Source of the DNA: Batrachochytrium dendrobatidis JAM81
Taxonomy: Eukaryota; Chytridiomycota; Chytridiomycetes; Rhizophydiales
DNA length: 64,000 bases
Direction: 5' to 3'
Assembly (NCBI RefSeq): GCF_000203795.2
Contig: NW_006281118.1
Span: forward strand, 62,001 to 126,000
How positions within the stretch are numbered: the stretch's first letter is position 1; each line of letters starts with the position of its first letter. Below, in pieces: positions 36,662 through 48,975 of this stretch. A program made the position numbers and the translations under genes. Below the pieces are notes generated by a model. It had not been told where the DNA came from. It did no database searches and saw nothing but the letters and a program-made list of their open reading frames with translations.

Positions 36662-36743
36662 TGAACGGAGTGGGATTCGAACCCACGCCTCCGGAGAGAC
36701 CACGGCCTTAACGTGGCGCCTTAGACCGCTCGGCCATCCGTCC
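36662..36743 (-). tRNA. tRNA-Leu (anticodon AAG), second copy
   Basis: Same 82-nt sequence as the gene at 8799-8880, on the opposite strand, with intact acceptor, D, anticodon, variable and T arms. The downstream flank (reading into 36661 and lower) has the same short TTTTTACTTTTTT trailer as the first copy, fitting Pol III termination. It lies within duplication copy 1. Confidence 0.95.
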
Positions 36744-36987
36744 TATGTGTTGTTGGAATGGATGTTAGTATATGATACTATATAGTGTGATAAGTATATG
36801 TTGGCATTGAGAGTATAAAACGAATGGCATCATGCTTGCTATCCAAGTGAACAAGTGTATGAATGATTTGAATGATAGTTGAGCAATTCAAGTTGTAATA
36901 TTGACAAATCAAATACAATTTCAGATTTACTGATATTTGCCAGTCTATGCTCGGATCATTTCGTGCCCTGACACCCGAGTTTATTTT

Positions 36988-37300
36988 ACAATTGTATTCA
37001 CGTAAAATGAACCACCAAATAACAATGTCCGTGTATAATAAACAGCCAGTGATGTGACATGATTATTGTCAATATACTGGACAGTGTTGTGTTATGGACT
37101 TTTATTTACTGTCCTTCTCCCAATGATTGACATGCAAACAACAGTTGAATGACTAGATGTGCGATCATTGTTGTTGAACTAGAAAACAAATTTACTCAAT
37201 ATTCAGAATACAACAAATGAGTGATTTATTTAGAAGCAAAGTCACTGCAGAATGAATACAAAAATGGCTAATGTTTGATATGGATTTAAGGTCACGTGAA
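36988..37300. mobile_element. degenerate MITE-like element
   Basis: The left end carries ATTGTATTCACGTAAAATG at about 36991. Interior phrases (AACAATGTCCGTG, then TAATAAACAGCCAG) resemble the 14347/33466 elements. The right end is uncertain: GTCACGTGAATTTG near 37291 is only a weak match. It lies upstream of the MAP kinase gene. Confidence 0.4.
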
Positions 37301-37436
37301 TTTGAATTCCACGCTATGAATGGATCAGATCAGGCTTGTTGATGTGGATATTTTCTAGATTCATTTGTTTTCTTGGCAACTAAACTCACCCCAAACTTTT
37401 ATTGTCGATTTTAATCATCACACAATCCATAAAATC

Positions 37437-39756
<2,320 letters not shown>

Positions 39757-39889
39757 TCTCATCTAGATGCGTGTTTTCTAGTCAAGTTTAAGCAATTGAA
39801 CAGTAGAATCAGCTAGACCCAATTGCCTCCACTTTGATCCTACTGTTTTTCGTTCAAAAATAAATAAACTGATTATTACCCCTTTATTT

Positions 39890-40971
39890 TTACGATAAGT
39901 TTGTATTCAAGTAATCTGCAAACCCCTGAGCTACTTTGTCCATATCCAACAAGGTTAGCATCTTGTTGATATTCGTGTACTGTCGCTTCAATCGACGCAG
40001 CTCTGCAGGAGTGATAGTACGAGAAGGGATATTGAGTTGTGCAGAACTTTGAGAAATAACGATATTGCCCGTCCTGCCACTTTTTTGTGCATCAACAAAT
40101 GCTTCAATAATATCTGACAGAGTCTTGTCCATTTCGTGCAAATAATTGGTTGCTGTTAGAGGCTTGACAACTGTGGATAGATTTGGTGCGGGTGGTTTTT
40201 TAAGCAAAATGGCTTCTACAATCTGTCGAGCTGTTTCACAGGTCAAGTCTGACATGTCAGAATCCTCGGGAATCACTGTAAAAAGAGGTGCATCCCACCG
40301 GTTACGTCCATCTGGATCCTCAAATCTCGAGCATAGATTATCAAAAAGATCTTGGTCGTACACTTTCAAATCTATATTGGATTGCTTTGCAGTGTCTAGT
40401 GAAATTCCACAGTGAATCTAGCCATATTCATATGTTGAGGACGTATTAGCCATCATAAACTCCAGCACATACTAATCGGGTTGATTTTGATCAAGATATT
40501 ACCGTGCATGTTGGGGTACCAAGAGCTCTGGCAACACAATATAGCTGGTATCTGAATCCTTTGATATTGTTCATACCGTCACAAATCACAACAGTGTTTT
40601 TGGACAAATGCCGTCCAGTTGCAGATAGCAATGTTCCTCTTGTGATTTTTTCAATTGTCGCATCTAATGAGAGTCATTGTATTAAATGATTGACATACAT
40701 GATTGATTGGTAGGTAAGCTCGGATCATTTATAATGTGTATAAAGATCAAAAATACAAACAAGTCATGATATATTTACTAGAGTAGCCAGTCGACTTGTC
40801 AATTCCAAGCGATTCATCATTGATGATGATGACTTTTGAATCAAAGCCAAGTCCTCGTTGAAGCAAAGACTCCTGTTCTTGAAAAATATACGCTTCAATG
40901 TACTTTGCAATCTGCTTTGCTCGAAACGTCTTTCCAGACAATGGTACTCCGCAGATGATAACCAATGGCAT
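39890..40971 (-). CDS. KTI12: KTI12-like Elongator-associated ATPase
   Basis: Partner of the Elongator complex needed for wobble-uridine tRNA modification, about 293 aa in three exons: 40971-40779, 40663-40503, 40417-39890. The start MPLVIICGVPLSGKT carries the P-loop at residues 7-15, as in KTI12 and PSTK. IIINDESLGI follows, then TVVICDGMNNIKGFRYQLYCVARALGTPTC, which matches the family core. The C-terminal domain (RRLKRQYTNINKM) is the usual tRNA-binding helical end. It lies 144 bp from the divergent CPSF6-like gene. Confidence 0.9.
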
Positions 40972-41115
40972 AAATCAGACGCTATTCTTGGCAATTGAAT
41001 TTTCAGATGGCGAATGGAATAACTTTAATTTGACATGAAAGTGATCGTATTCGTTCAGTTGATAATCAACTCGCGAGATTTATTTGGCCGACATTCACGC
41101 ACAGTATCATCCAAG

Positions 41116-43826
41116 ATGGACTGCAATGATGACGATCTGGACCTCTATGGTGGTATGGATCCAGTACCAGTGTGTTCTTTTGCGTTGGATCAAACTCAGG
41201 TAGGCTGTCAATTCAATTTCCTCAAACTGTGCTTCATTCTGCTATATGAATGGGATATTCAGATGCTAGATAGATATTTGTATGACATTACTAACATTTA
41301 CTCCTACATATAGTCACTAAAAGCACCTGTTTCTGCAGTTTCTGACTCTACTGGGGACATGCATGCATATCAAGGTCATGTCCGCCAGGACACGACAGAA
41401 TCAGCCTCGATGCAAGATATTGATCTATACCAAACTATAGATGCTGATTATACTCTTGGACAGGAAGACAAGTCAGCTGTAGTCGATACAGATGCAGTTG
41501 CCAATGAAGAAAATGATATGGATGGAAATATGATTACAGAATCTAATTCTGATGTTTGGACAATGAGAGTGCAGCATCGACCTAGTATTGATAGCACTGC
41601 AGATAATGGCGAACTCGTTGATAAATCAAATGTTGCTATTCCATCTACTCCCAACATCCATCATAGTCGCAGCATTGTTGTTCAAGATCTTTCATGGGTA
41701 TGTTTATAATGATTGCTATTGGGCTTTGTTTAAAATATTCATTTGGACTAACCCAATATTTTGCGATTTATATTTTCAAACTGCTTATAAACCATGAATC
41801 AATAATCGGATCCAATAAAACAAACCGCATCAATGGTGTGACGTTAGTGGACGAGTGATCAAAATATATTTGATATTCTTCGAGCAGCCGGGGTATATGA
41901 TCAACTGGTAGTGAGAGAGTTTGGCTTTTCAGAAATCAAAGCTAATGGCAAATCCAAAGGAATTTGCTATATTCAATTTGATACATCCACAGCAGCCACC
42001 AAAGCCAAAGAGTTTTTTGAGCGGATGTATGTAAACTATTGCCAATCTATGTTTGCCTTGCTTCAAATGAATTTATCTAGTGTCTCGGATCCTTTAGCTG
42101 CCGCTTGTGAATGTATTTTATGATGTTGGTTTTCTTTTCCATCTATTTTTGTAGTTGAAGAAGATATGCTTATTGTGTCGGATTGATGAGTGGTGCAAGT
42201 CATCAATTCGGTCAGCAAACATTAAGATTGCTACCAATCTTTGAGATCCTCTTGCACTATTTTCTACAACAGTATCTAAAGTAGTGTGGACGACTAAAAG
42301 TGCAATCTAGTGTGACATTTATATCAGCGTGTTGTAGAATCATTGCTAATTTGCTTGGTTTTTGTCTACATTGTCTACTTTAGTGATATTCACGGAAAAC
42401 CACCATCAGTCAAATATGCACCTGTATCATTTACATCCAATCCATATCGAGGACAGGCGAAGCAACAGTCTGATTCTGGAAATCAAAATGGACGATCCTC
42501 GTCTGGTGCAGATGTTGGATTAAACTCTGGAAACAACGGACGTTTAGACCCACGAATGGCAGGGTTCGTTGGAGGTGGGCAAGCTCCAATATGGTCTGGC
42601 CAAGGATTTCCTCAGCCACGATTTGATGGAATGCGAGGTGCTCCAATGCCTCCTTTTCGCGTCCAAGGTCCACCAGGTACAGCTGCATTCTTTAACCCTG
42701 CCATGATGCAAGGACTTATGGGATTTCCAGGAGGAATGCCAGGACTTCCAGGCCATCCTATGCTACACAACGGACTTTCAAAAGATGCATTTATGTATGG
42801 ACCACAGGGAATCCCTATGCCAATCAGACAAGCTCAGCCTCGTGGTCGATCGGGTCAAGTATCTCAAACATCTCCTCCGCTTCCTCAACGCAACTATAAT
42901 CGGTATGCTGTATATGGATTGGTTTGAAATTAACCTATTGTTGTAACTTTTATTTAAATGACATTCTTTTTACTTTATATTAAATATGTAGTGATGATAA
43001 AGGTGTTGAGGGTGGCAAAACATCCCGAGGACGATCACCTTTGCCCGATCAAGTTCGTTCAAATACGGCGGTCAAGGAAAAGGAAGAAGATCGGAGTCAA
43101 CCTGTTACAAAGGGACCAGAAACTAAACAGCCACGCGAGACAGACCGATTGGAGCAGCGAGAGGGTAAACGAAGTAGAACGCATAGTGAGGACAATGATC
43201 GTTTGTCAAGGAAAAGATCACCAGATGGTAGGAAAAAAGAGGATCGTGGATCAGGCAGAGAGTCAAGAAGAGAAGGTGCATCAAAGGATGTGGAATCACA
43301 GAAGGATTCAAAGGAAGAACAGCGGTCTGATCGTGGTCGTGATTATAGCAGGATTAGCGGATCTGACCGAGACCGGGAAAGAGAAAAAGATCGAGACCGG
43401 GAAAGAGACAAAGATCGAGAAAGGGACCGGGACCGGGAAAGAGAAAGGAATAGAGAGCGAGAAAAAGGAAAAGGTCGAGACCGAGACCGAAACAAAGGAA
43501 ATGAACGAAACCAAGATATTGGTAAAACTCGTGACCAAACTGTAGATAAGCCCGCTGAACGAAGTATCATTAGTCGACTAGGAAAAGGACCAGAAAGTCG
43601 TAGTCGCTCGACTTTGAGCAGTGATGACCGAAGTAAAGGCAGATCTGGAGACTCTAGTCGACGTGGATCAGGAAATGTGACAGCAGCTACAGATAACAAG
43701 CAAGATAAGAAACCCAGTCATATCCAAACGCAAGTCAAACGCTCATCACTTGACTTTGAAACATTTCCATCACCAGAAGAACGACAGCCATTAAGCGTGT
43801 ACAGTCCAGTAGGAGATAGATGGTAG
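41116..43826 (+). CDS. CFIm68 / CPSF6-like RRM protein with Arg-Asp/Glu-rich tail
   Basis: Probable large subunit of cleavage factor I (mRNA 3'-end processing), about 666 aa. Five exons: 41116-41199, 41314-41697, 41848-42026, 42384-42902, 42992-43826. The acidic start DDLDLYGGMDP is followed by one RRM (about residues 145-225). Its first strand IVVQDLSWWTSDQNIFDIL, then VREFGFSEIKANGKSKGICYIQF and the closing GKPPSVKYAP resemble CPSF6/CPSF7. A Gly/Pro/Met-rich middle (FPGGMPGLPGHPM) leads to a C-terminal tail dominated by alternating Arg with Asp/Glu. Animal CPSF6 also has a mixed-charge RD/RE/RS tail. Orthology to CPSF6 rather than another RRM plus RE-tail protein is inferred from the whole layout. 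Confidence 0.72.
43365..43500 (+). repeat. imperfect purine-rich tandem repeat within a coding exon
   Basis: Repeated GACCGGGAAAGAGA and AAAGATCGAGA units encode the mixed-charge (Arg-Asp/Glu-Arg) run of the CPSF6-like tail. Copies are imperfect but stay in frame. Confidence 0.7.
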
Positions 43827-44169
43827 TGATTAATCAATGTCAAGACTTGATAACGAATGGATTTAATAAAAACAATGTGATTGTAATGAATATTAGATGA
43901 GTTGATATGAAATACTGAAGATCGTGTCAGAACAAAACCAACACAAGTCGGATTGTCGTGGCACACGAGACACGCTCGATAGATGACGTTTGAATTAGTC
44001 CAACAACACTTGCAAAGGAATCGAAAGTGAACAAAGTTTATGCAAGCATCTCATATTAACAATTTCCATTTCTTTCTGTTTTCATCCGTTTGTTGCTTGC
44101 TGTGAAGATTCACGTTGATCATCAGCCACAACGCTAATCTTCAACTTGACCCTCTTTCTTACAACAAAC
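43827..44169. other. intergenic region, nothing recognised
   Basis: Separates the CPSF6-like gene from the GMPPA-like gene. No repeat element or RNA gene was seen. Confidence 0.4.
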
Positions 44170-45955
44170 ATGGCTCTCGTACTCAAGGGAGTTGTACTCG
44201 TAGGTGGCCCTAGTGTGGGTACTCGTTTTCGTCCATTGTCCATGGACTGTCCTAAACCCTTGTTTCCCATTGTTGGAGTCCCTATGATTCATCATCACAT
44301 CTCATCGCTGGCTAGACTGCCTGGTATGCGAGAGATCCTCTTGATTGGCTTCTTCGAGAACTCGGTTTTTGACCGCTTTATCATGGAGACCTCTATTGAA
44401 TTTCCCCATGTGAGCTTTAGGTAATATCTTGCCTTGTTTTAAAAAGAATGGTTTAGTAATATTTCATAACCACCCCTGGCTGTATCAAGTGTCTAGATAT
44501 ACTCTCAAATCTATTTTACTGTTAATGTGTCCTATTATCACGACTCCATAATTGGTATATCCTTTAACAAAACTCAAGCATTCAATTGTTTATTGTATGA
44601 ATGGTCGTGCATTCATATTAGTTTGGGTTCACTAGTGTCAGGTCTCTTGTAATGGGTGTCCTATGAATCTAGCTTTTGGGTTTATTCTTGTTGTATAGCC
44701 ATCAACTCCATGTCCTTGATACAAACTTGTTCCGTTATTGTTCTGGCGGCCATGCATATTTGAATTTAACCTTGCACTCTACTTTTGTAATGGATACACA
44801 ATTTGAATTAGATATCTCCGTGAATATCAGTCGCTAGGAACTGGCGGCGGCGTTTATCATTTTAGAGATGAGATCTTGCGTGGCTCTCCCAATGCCTTTT
44901 TTGTACTCAATGCTGATATTGCCTCGTCTTTTCCACTCAACGATATGCTTGCTTTCCATCGCAACCAAAAGGCACTTGGCACTGTCATGGGTGTGCGTAT
45001 TGACAAGGAAAAGGCTAACAAATACGGTTGTATTGTTTCCGATTCAGCCACGTCCAAAATCGTGCACTTTGTAGAGAAGCCTGAAACTTTCATCTCAAAT
45101 TTGATCTCGTGTGGAGTCTACTTGCTTTCCTCTGAAGTTTTTTCTTCATTCCAAAAGGCCGCTGAGCTTCGTCACAAATCTGAGATTGAGCAGGGCTTGA
45201 CCCTTGACAAATTTGCCAATGTCTCCATCCATGCGCTCAACGTCGGTTTCCCTCGTACAGAGGACCGTCTACAGCTTGAACAGGATGTATTGCGCGTTCT
45301 TGCTGAAGATCAGTTGCTGTATGTATTCGAGATTTCCAAACGAGATTTTTGGATGCCCATTAAAAAAGGAAGTTCGGTGATTGTTGCCAATCGCAAGTAT
45401 CTGCAGTACTTTTTACAGGCTCATCCACGTCGTTTGAGCGAGGCAGTTGTTTCCACTCCTGGAAAAAAAATCATGTCTGCTGTGTTTGCTGAATCGCCTA
45501 TATTTACTTCTCCAACTGTCGCAACACCGATTGCATCGAATATGAGAGATACAGCCGAGCTGATTGCACCTGTTTTCATTCATCCGACTGCCATGATTCA
45601 TCCAACTGCCAAAATCGGACCCAATGTTTCTATTGGCCCACGTGTATTGGTTGGTCGTGGTGTTCGCATTCGCGATTCTATCGTTTTGGACACCGTTGAG
45701 ATCAGAAACGATGCGTGTATCTTGAATGCCGTTGTTGGCTGGGAATGCGTTATTGGAGCATGGTCTCGTGTAGAAGGTTCAGCTGATCAGGACGAGACTT
45801 CCCAGGAAGCTGCTACATCTCAAGGATACAAGCTTCCTACTGCTTCGATTCTTGGCAAGGGCGTTGTTGTGGGTGATGAGGTTATTGTGCGTGACTGTAT
45901 TGTCTTGCCACACAAAGAACTCAAGGCATCATATCAACAAGAAATTCTTATATAG
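44170..45955 (+). CDS. mannose-1-phosphate guanylyltransferase alpha-like (GMPPA)
   Basis: Nucleotidyltransferase-family protein of the GMPPA type, which in animals binds GDP-mannose and regulates the catalytic GMPPB subunit. Length about 464 aa, exons 44170-44420 and 44812-45955. The N-terminal domain has [26 protein letters not shown], typical of GMPPA rather than [19 protein letters not shown] and [10 protein letters not shown] follow, then [10 protein letters not shown]. The C-terminal left-handed beta-helix is visible as hexapeptide repeats ([20 protein letters not shown]). The intron is 391 nt, longer than most here. Confidence 0.9.
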
Positions 45956-46229
45956 TCTAGCCAACCGAAAATATGCTTGCGCTTTACTTTGATCTAGCAT
46001 AACATGTGTTTTGGATAAGGCTCTTGAACTTTTAAGTGAAACTGGATGGTGTTTTTTGTAATGATTGACCCACAATTATTTAATAAACAAAAATCGTTTG
46101 GTTTGACACTTTATTTTCAGCTGGCCATCTAGATTGCTTTTCGTGCTCAATGCTGGATGGTATCGAGTCAATGGACTATCTGCACGTGATTTTTATTGAA
46201 AATTTTGCATCGAGTTGGATCTGATCGAG

Positions 46230-46688
46230 TCAATAGTTGCTGTAAAATTCTAATTGCATCAGCACAATGATTCCACACTCGGCAAAGCGAGCTGCTTCCA
46301 GTGCATACTCGAATGCTTGTCGCTTTACTTCATCAAGGATATTTAATCCAGTCAACTTTTCATGCTTTTCTGAATCAGCAAATACATTCAGCTACGAAAG
46401 GGTGTTTTTTGGTACAACAGGCAATACATTTGCAAGTGCTGCATCTCCAGCGGCAATGGTGGGTTTACTGCATATATTATAGATCAATTTTGATTCAAGC
46501 CAATCTGTTATTCGTCTACAGTATTGTCTTATTGTATTGATTTCAGAATCAATGCATGGTTTGCAAGTCATTACCAATCTAACATTGTTTTCGGTATAGC
46601 ATTCCGGCGCAACCCGAACAACTTGCATTAAAACAGATATTTCACAGGTTCCAGAAATCTTGGCAGACGCAATAAGAAAATTGAGCAT
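46230..46688 (-). pseudogene. unrecognised ORF interrupted by one in-frame TAG
   Basis: Reading leftward from the ATG at 46688, a frame of 98 codons (MLNFLIASAKISGTCEISV onward) meets TAG at 46394-46392. It then continues in the same frame for 53 codons (LNVFADSEKHEKLTGLNILD to FYSNY) to TGA. Both halves read like ordinary protein, which suggests a single gene with a recent nonsense change, a missed intron, or readthrough. An in-frame GT...AG of 36 nt spanning the stop exists but is shorter than any confident intron here. No family was recognised and upstream exons may be missing. Confidence 0.3.
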
Positions 46689-47132
46689 CAACTACCATCT
46701 TGCTTCATATATCATGCTTGTCGATGACAATTAATGGCTGGATAAACTTATACCCAACCATTTCGCTCAATATATAAATCATAATGCTTTATACTCTGTT
46801 TTTTAAACTAGACTCGTACTGATGATTTTTGAATTATATTTTAAAGTTTGAATTGTGGTAACAAGCTTGCTCATTGCTGCAAGTTTCAATTGTAACAAGT
46901 CGCGTGAATTAGAAACTTGGCCCGACCTGAGCCTGGTGTTTATTGCTGTCGAATCCTAATACTTCAAACATACTTGTTGGTTCAAATGCATATAAGGATA
47001 GCACAACAGAAGATACTGATATAGATTAGCTTTGTTGAATCTGATATCTAGCAGTAACAATACTGCATTTTCATTTGCTATTGTCCTGAATACAGCTCTA
47101 CCTTTGACACGTTTGTGCATCGTATTGATACA
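46689..47132. other. intergenic region, nothing recognised
   Basis: Short open frames on both strands have no recognisable content. This is the upstream region of the secreted metallopeptidase gene. Confidence 0.4.
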
Positions 47133-48637
47133 ATGCATAATAGAGTAGTTTCTTTGCTATACTGTATGGTGCTAGTATGTATTTATGTATCGAAAGCAGT
47201 GCCTGTTGCTATAGACACTGATTTTTCCCACCATTACTTGGTCGATTTCGAATCTGTAAACACGAATCGCCAACCTACTTATATTCGCTTCAACACCATT
47301 CACGACATTCCAGAGCGTGCACAGGATACATATTTCCCTCGATTAAAAAAGCGAGATTTGAATAGCAATGCTACAAATAGGGTTCAAACCATTCAAACCA
47401 AGCTATTCACCATCTCATTGGATTGTACACCACCTTTTGGTGAGCTTTTGGATCCAGTTACTGCAATCAGTTCAACATGCCAAAATGTTGCGTACACACT
47501 CACTCGTGTCATGACTCGACTTGAGCAATCTCTTTACCTTCGTACACCTATAACTGTCACTTTTTCATACAAATCACTTTGTACAGCAACTGGATCGGCT
47601 AGTTTAGGAAAAGCATGTCCTGTTTCTGATGATACGCTTGGATATGCTTCTCCAGCAGCATGGCATGTGTTCAATCGTGATGCGGCCGATGCCAATCATC
47701 TTGACGCAGGATACATGTATCCCTCTTCGCTGGCAAAACAATATGTTCCAGACGATGTGGCATTTAGAAATACGGACGGAGTAGATATTATCGCTGTATT
47801 GAATTCGGATGTAAATTGGTGGTTTCCAAGTCCAGACGATCAGTTGGGTGCAGGGGATAATGGAAAGTGGGGGTTGTATTCAACCACACATGGCGGATCT
47901 ATCAATTCAAGCACCTATTCGTACGACTTTGAGCAAAGTATGTTTTAATCTTTTGATGAGTGTCGTGTAGTGTGCTTTTATTCTGCAATTATATCTAGAT
48001 ATGGAATGTGACGACTAAATGCGTGCTTATTTTAGCTACACTCCATGAGCTATGTCACGGTCTTGGAATTGTATCGTCGTGGAACATGATAGGAGATAAC
48101 TCGACTTTTCTCCCAAGTTTTTTGGACATAAATGCTAATGGAAGAATCACTGGTCTTGCCCAACCTTATATTTTTAACCGCTGGCTTAGCGACACCATCA
48201 ATCACGTTTGGCTTCGCAACTATGCAGACCAGATTCAATCAAGCATCAACCAGGCGATCCAGCAGTCAACCCAAAACAACTGGTATAGTATATTTAATAC
48301 TACGATCGCAGCAGGTATTGCTCGTGCGTTGGGAGGGAAGAATGGATTGTTTCAAACTCCCGGAGCTGTAGCCGCTTGGTATCCAGATACAGATTACACC
48401 ACAAAAGAGTCAGGGTTATACAAGTACGCCATAATATATACGCCTCGTGTTTATGAGGCCGGGAGCACATTATCCCATGTGGATGCAAACACATATATAG
48501 GAACAGAAAATGTATTAATGCGGCCTGTAGGAACAGGAGGGATTGGATTGGACTCTATCTTGCCTATGGGTAGTAAAGGGCCTATTGGAGAGGCTGCTTT
48601 GGGAATTTTTCGTAGTATGGGTTATGTGACCATATAA
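47133..48637 (+). CDS. secreted zinc-metallopeptidase-like protein (HExxH)
   Basis: Predicted extracellular metallopeptidase-like protein, about 468 aa; exons 47133-47937 and 48036-48637. The first ATG opens a signal peptide (VVSLLYCMVLVCIYVSKAVP). A pro-region with a possible dibasic cleavage at LKKRD follows. The zinc-binding helix is TLHELCHGLGIVSSW, about residue 270. The spacing resembles HExxHxxGxxH metzincins, but the third ligand position is Ser instead of His or Asp. A later ENVLMRPVG could act as a Met-turn. The C-terminus GPIGEAALGIFRSMGY resembles the closing helix of such peptidases. Intron phase supports the join immediately before the zinc motif. The precise family was not recognised. 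Confidence 0.7.
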
Positions 48638-48975
48638 AACCATGATTTTATTTTAGAATGTGTAGTAGAATAAAGATAGTCTGGTACAATTGCAGCCGTG
48701 TTGATATAAAATGATCATCACACCAGATGTAGCAAGACCAAACAATGAAGTTGGATAATTGTATTATGAGTCAAAGTGAATGCAACTACAACATATCACG
48801 AGACCAACACGTGTTTAAGGATGTGTATAAATTCTCGCAACATGACAGGCTTGATCACTGATATCTTGTAGTCAGACCATCTACTGGTATGGAAGCCTGA
48901 AGGTTGCAATCTTTTGTATTTATGACAGACTAATGAATTTACTTGTTGATGCAGTTTAGTATATTTTTAGCTTAA
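48638..48975. other. intergenic region, nothing recognised
   Basis: AT-rich sequence between the metallopeptidase and the Rieske-AIF gene. No repeat motif or RNA gene was seen. Confidence 0.4.

Larger units (their letters stand above)
35788..36925 (+). repeat. 1.14-kb segmental duplication, copy 1
   Basis: Almost base-for-base identical to 53505-54640 in the same orientation. It contains a tRNA-Leu gene (minus strand) and a MITE-like unit with terminal inverted motifs. Differences seen include one extra 10-bp unit GCTGATTCGT here (near 36260), one fewer 9-bp unit AGTAGAACA near 36430, and scattered single-base changes. No protein gene is seen within it. Confidence 0.92.

Noticed and set aside
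36573..36785. Open frame of 70 codons conserved at 54288-54500
   Set aside because: It runs through the tRNA-Leu gene on the opposite strand and is conserved only because the segment is duplicated.
43308..43699. Minus-strand Ser/Phe-rich and Leu/Arg-rich open frames
   Set aside because: They are antisense shadows of the Arg-Asp/Glu repeat in the CPSF6-like gene.
47103..47132. Upstream non-ATG start for the metallopeptidase
   Set aside because: The ATG at 47133 directly opens a normal signal peptide; the upstream extension adds nothing recognisable.
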